Of a stretch of 8,472 bases of DNA, positions 5,959-8,472 are shown piece after piece. Below the pieces are notes generated by a model. It was not told the DNA's origin and made no database searches. It worked only from the letters and a program-made list of their open reading frames with translations. The first letter of the stretch is position 1, and each line of letters starts with the position of its first letter. The translations under genes and the position numbers were made by a program. Origin of the DNA: Candidatus Zophobacter franzmannii (GTDB lineage: Bacteria; Cloacimonadota; Cloacimonadia; Cloacimonadales; JAFGVF01); assembly GCA_030765245.1 (NCBI GenBank), contig JAVCCX010000105.1, positions 1-8,472 of the forward strand, read 5' to 3'.

Positions 5959-6243
5959 ATGAAACTATCCGATAAGTTTGATGATTTGCAGAGTGCATCT
6001 GTAAAAATATTAAGGGACTCAGGTTCTCCTGAATCTATAGTATTATTTTCCGAAAAATTAGCAGTTTTTTTTGAGTCTTTGATGCTTGAAGTGTCCCAGA
6101 GCGGTAGCCTAGAAGTAGAAGTTTGTATTGGAGTTCTTAAAGATATTCAGCTAAAGATGCAGACAGAAGACTGGATTGGTTTAAACGAAACAGTTATGGT
6201 TTCCTTAGAGGATTTATTAGAGGAAAGGGTCTTTGTGGCATAG
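5959..6243 (+). CDS. Small uncharacterised protein in the fliD-fliS-maf operon, possibly FliT-like
   Basis: This gene encodes a 94-residue protein that I do not recognise at family level. It is acidic, appears mostly alpha-helical (heptad-like hydrophobic spacing at about 24-48 and 55-92), and has no signal peptide, transmembrane segment or metal-binding motif. It starts 6 bases after the fliS stop and its stop is directly followed by the maf ATG (TAG then ATG), so translation is probably coupled on both sides. A weak TAGG at 5945-5948 is the only Shine-Dalgarno candidate. In many bacteria the gene after fliS encodes FliT, a small helical chaperone for FliD. Size, helicity and position fit a FliT/FlgN-like role, but the primary sequence shows no motif that proves it. 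Confidence 0.8.
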   Translation: MKLSDKFDDLQSASVKILRDSGSPESIVLFSEKLAVFFESLMLEVSQSGSLEVEVCIGVLKDIQLKMQTEDWIGLNETVMVSLEDLLEERVFVA

Positions 6244-8220
6244 ATGACAGAATTCAATTCTAAAGAACAATATACTTTTAAAAGAAATCTTAAAGCTATA
6301 CAACAATCCCAACCCTCTATGGTTGCGTTAATAAAGAGATCAAAGAGAGATACGAACCTTATTGTCGAAGAGAATGCAAATAAGCAAAATATATTTTCTT
6401 ATAAAGTTGATGATGGTGTAATCAGATTATCAGCAACAACTGATCCAGAGAAATATGCTAAAAGAATAGTAGAGGAAGACTTTCGTTTTCGAGAAGCATC
6501 TTCAGAGAAAAGTACTGTTGGGGTAGCTTTTGCACTAGATCGATATATTATTCAGGCAACGGCATCTTTTTACGATTGGTATAGATACCTGTTTTTTGTA
6601 TTTCCAAGTTTAGATTATTTATATACCGTTCTTCATTATATGGATTTTAGAGATCAGGTAGCTGATGGTACTTTTGGGCCTCTTTCTAGTGATAGCAATG
6701 ATGCTGTTATCAAGACATTATCCGCTAATCTTATACAAACAGAGTATCAGTACAACGGCTTACAATTATTCACATATTATCCATATTCATTAGTTAACAA
6801 AGAGCTATTGCAGGGATGTCTTAGGCAGATAGATGAAGACATGTTGATGATGTCATCAAACATTGCCACAATGATGAACAGAAGCGAGATGATGGTTAGA
6901 AACGAGATTCTTAATATGCGCTATTTGCATAAACATCCGAGCGTTTCAGTGTTAAAAGATAAAGTTAAGGATAAACCAATAATATCCGTATCGGCAGGAC
7001 CGTCGCTTGCCAAGAATATAGAGTTTCTTAAAAAGATTCAAAATGAAGTATATATTATTGCAGTAGCAAGAGTTGCAAGGAAACTCATAGAAGAAGGCAT
7101 TATGCCAGATATGCTGACAGTTATTGATATGTCAGAGCTAACAGAAGCATATTTTAAGCTGGAAGACATTGTTGTTTTATCTAAGATACCAGTAGTAATG
7201 GAATTTACTACTACTTATAAAGTAATGAAAGAGCATGATGCAAAGTATATCTTTTCATTTCATGGGCTTAGGGGTAAGAAATATCTTAGAAGATATTTTG
7301 CAAAACTAGGATTGGACCCAACTGTTGATAGTGCCTTGGATATTGGGGGAACTGTTGCTATTACGTCTTTGTTTGCGGCAAAGCGGCTTGGTGCAAAAGA
7401 AGTAATTTTGCTTGGGCAAGACCTTGCATTTGGTGATACAACCCATATTGATGACCACTCAACCAATCAGAAGATAAATGAGATTAAGGAAATCGGAGGG
7501 CAAGAGTACTTTGTTTCAGGTGAGGAAGATGGCCATAAGACATTAACGCCGGCAATAAGAATAAAAGGTTATTATGGTGATGATGTTTATACCACTCCAT
7601 CTTTTCAGACATTCAAGGTCCATTTTGAAGGTGCTCAAAAACAAGATCCTAGTGTTAGCATTGTTAATGCAACAGAAGGTGGAGCATTCATAGAAGGGTT
7701 AGAACATATTTCTTTAGAAGAAGCTTACAAGAAGTATATAAAAGAGAATAAGCTAAAAAATAAGCAGGATATAGTCTTATATGATGATTCAGATATCAAA
7801 ATAGCTGAGAGTAGCGATATAGTTGAAAGTATTAAAGAAACAATAACTCGGTATGAAGAGATAATGTCTGAATTTGAGAGTATCAGAGAAGCGTTAGCTG
7901 CATTACTTAAGATGCTGTATAACAGTGGAGAGATTGTAAAAATCAAAGAAAAAGAACTTAATGCTAGGCTAGCAGACTTGCTGGAGAATTATGGAGAAGA
8001 GCTTTCTGCGGTTATTGAAAGTGGAGTAAGTGGCGGGTTGTTCTTTTTCAAACTTTTACAAAACGCTAATAGTAGAAAGTTTTCAGAGAAAAGAAAAGAC
8101 AAAGATGAAATAGATCGTGTTGATATGTTTTTACATGCAACAGTTGAGGCATTGAAAATGCATACTGAAGAACTTGAGGTAGTTGGAAGCTATTATGCAG
8201 ACTTGAAAGAAACTGCCTAA
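6244..8220 (+). CDS. maf: Motility-associated factor (Maf) glycosyltransferase, DUF115/MAF_flag10 type
   Basis: This gene encodes a 658-residue cytoplasmic protein of the Maf family, which modifies flagellin with nonulosonic (pseudaminic/legionaminic-type) sugars before export. The central MAF_flag10/DUF115 domain covers about residues 220-405. Diagnostic segments are KPIISVSAGPSLAKN (244-258; the S-A-G-P-S-L turn is a family hallmark), GIMPDMLTVID (285-295), DIGGTVAITSLFAAKRLGA (366-384) and VILLGQDLAFGDTTHIDDHS (387-406). The N-terminal part (1-220) is Maf-specific, with a Phe/Tyr-rich stretch at about 100-130, and the C-terminal 130 residues look helical. ATG 6244 directly follows the stop of the preceding gene; GAGGAAAGGG upstream is somewhat far for a Shine-Dalgarno, so coupling is likely. 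The sugar donor and acceptor sites cannot be inferred from sequence alone. Confidence 0.92.
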   Translation: MTEFNSKEQYTFKRNLKAIQQSQPSMVALIKRSKRDTNLIVEENANKQNIFSYKVDDGVIRLSATTDPEKYAKRIVEEDFRFREASSEKSTVGVAFALDRYIIQATASFYDWYRYLFFVFPSLDYLYTVLHYMDFRDQVADGTFGPLSSDSNDAVIKTLSANLIQTEYQYNGLQLFTYYPYSLVNKELLQGCLRQIDEDMLMMSSNIATMMNRSEMMVRNEILNMRYLHKHPSVSVLKDKVKDKPIISVSAGPSLAKNIEFLKKIQNEVYIIAVARVARKLIEEGIMPDMLTVIDMSELTEAYFKLEDIVVLSKIPVVMEFTTTYKVMKEHDAKYIFSFHGLRGKKYLRRYFAKLGLDPTVDSALDIGGTVAITSLFAAKRLGAKEVILLGQDLAFGDTTHIDDHSTNQKINEIKEIGGQEYFVSGEEDGHKTLTPAIRIKGYYGDDVYTTPSFQTFKVHFEGAQKQDPSVSIVNATEGGAFIEGLEHISLEEAYKKYIKENKLKNKQDIVLYDDSDIKIAESSDIVESIKETITRYEEIMSEFESIREALAALLKMLYNSGEIVKIKEKELNARLADLLENYGEELSAVIESGVSGGLFFFKLLQNANSRKFSEKRKDKDEIDRVDMFLHATVEALKMHTEELEVVGSYYADLKETA

Positions 8221-8231
8221 TAACTAATCAT

Positions 8232-8260
8232 TTGTTTTTGCTACAGCAATATCTTATAAT
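8232..8260 (+). promoter_or_regulatory. Putative housekeeping promoter of sufC
   Basis: A perfect TATAAT lies at 8255-8260, with TTGTTT at 8232-8237 exactly 17 bases upstream as a weak -35 (three of six matches). Transcription would start at about 8267-8270, at or just before the ATG at 8270, which has no Shine-Dalgarno sequence upstream. The promoter lies in the 49-base gap after maf and would separate sufC from the sigma-28 operon. In AT-rich DNA a TATAAT can occur by chance, hence the moderate confidence. Confidence 0.5.
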
Positions 8261-8269
8261 TACCATAAT

Positions 8270-8472
8270 ATGTTAGAGATTAAAGACTTAGTGGTTTCTA
8301 TTGCAAGCAAAATCATTATTAATGGCATCAGCTTGTCTATTCCAGAAGGAGAGACACATGTAATGTTTGGCCCTAATGGTTGCGGCAAATCATCTCTTAT
8401 GATGACTATTCTGGGGTATCCTCAATACAAGGTTGAGAGTGGTCAGATTATATTCAAAGGCCAAGATATTAC
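8270..8472 (+). CDS. sufC: SufC-like Fe-S cluster assembly ABC ATPase (5' part only)
   Basis: The frame is open from ATG 8270 to the window edge and gives the first 67 residues. The start MLEIKDLVVSI is followed by the Walker A motif GPNGCGKSS at residues 34-42, and then ILGYPQYKVESGQIIFKGQDI, which closely follows the SufC pattern GHPxYxVxxGxIxFxGxDI and separates it from general ABC transporters. SufC is the ATPase of the SufBCD scaffold that assembles iron-sulfur clusters in the cytoplasm. Walker A carries Cys in place of the more usual Ser/Ala and Ser-Ser in place of Ser-Thr; both are tolerable in the family. The remaining motifs (Q-loop, signature, Walker B) lie beyond the window. There is no functional link to the flagellar genes. 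No Shine-Dalgarno precedes the ATG. Confidence 0.88.
   Translation, partial: MLEIKDLVVSIASKIIINGISLSIPEGETHVMFGPNGCGKSSLMMTILGYPQYKVESGQIIFKGQDI

Noticed and set aside
7260..7946. Minus-strand open frames at 7260-7466 and 7725-7946
   Set aside because: They are antisense to conserved parts of maf, without ribosome binding sites or recognisable motifs.

Overview
The window is part of a bacterial flagellar filament locus with all genes on the + strand. The DNA is AT-rich and has no mobile element, CRISPR array, tRNA or rRNA that I can see. It carries, in order: the 3' end of a sugar nucleotidyltransferase-like gene (1-114), a flagellin gene (311-1753), flaG (1829-2257), a very long fliD cap gene (2440-5475), fliS (5503-5952), an unrecognised 94-residue gene (5959-6243), a Maf-type flagellin glycosyltransferase gene (6244-8220), and the 5' end of a sufC-like ABC ATPase gene (8270 to the window edge).

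Transcription appears to be organised as two late (sigma-28/FliA/SigD class) units. Near-consensus sigma-28 promoters with identical architecture (TAAA, 15 bases, ACCGAnAA) lie before flagellin (155-181) and before fliD (2347-2373). The first should drive flagellin-flaG and end at a strong GAAA-loop hairpin (2300-2335). The second should drive fliD-fliS-orf94-maf, whose genes are spaced by 27, 6 and 0 bases. The flagellin leader of about 120 bases carries a hairpin whose loop closely matches the CsrA/RsmA binding consensus, plus a second AAGGA site inside the Shine-Dalgarno sequence. This suggests CsrA(-FliW) control of flagellin translation. sufC seems to start a new, non-flagellar unit behind its own TATAAT box and may be translated from a leaderless mRNA.

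The genes fit together as filament assembly and decoration. Flagellin is exported with the help of FliS and polymerised under the FliD cap, FlaG may tune filament length, and Maf (perhaps with the upstream nucleotidyltransferase supplying an activated sugar) glycosylates flagellin. The most unusual protein is FliD, at 1011 residues. It has four tandem units of about 100 residues of the Flagellin_IN/hook-IN type and an inserted domain (about residues 785-922) that looks like an F5/8 type C (discoidin, galactose-binding-like) module, which would put a possible carbohydrate-binding domain on the filament tip.

The organism cannot be named from this window. The flagellin and multi-repeat FliD style recalls deep-branching, mostly uncultured lineages (Nitrospirota-, Omnitrophota-, Elusimicrobiota- or Planctomycetota-like) more than enterics or Bacillus. 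That is an impression from family resemblance, with low confidence. No gene-free stretch exceeds 300 bases; the longest are 115-310 and 2258-2439, and both are mostly regulatory.
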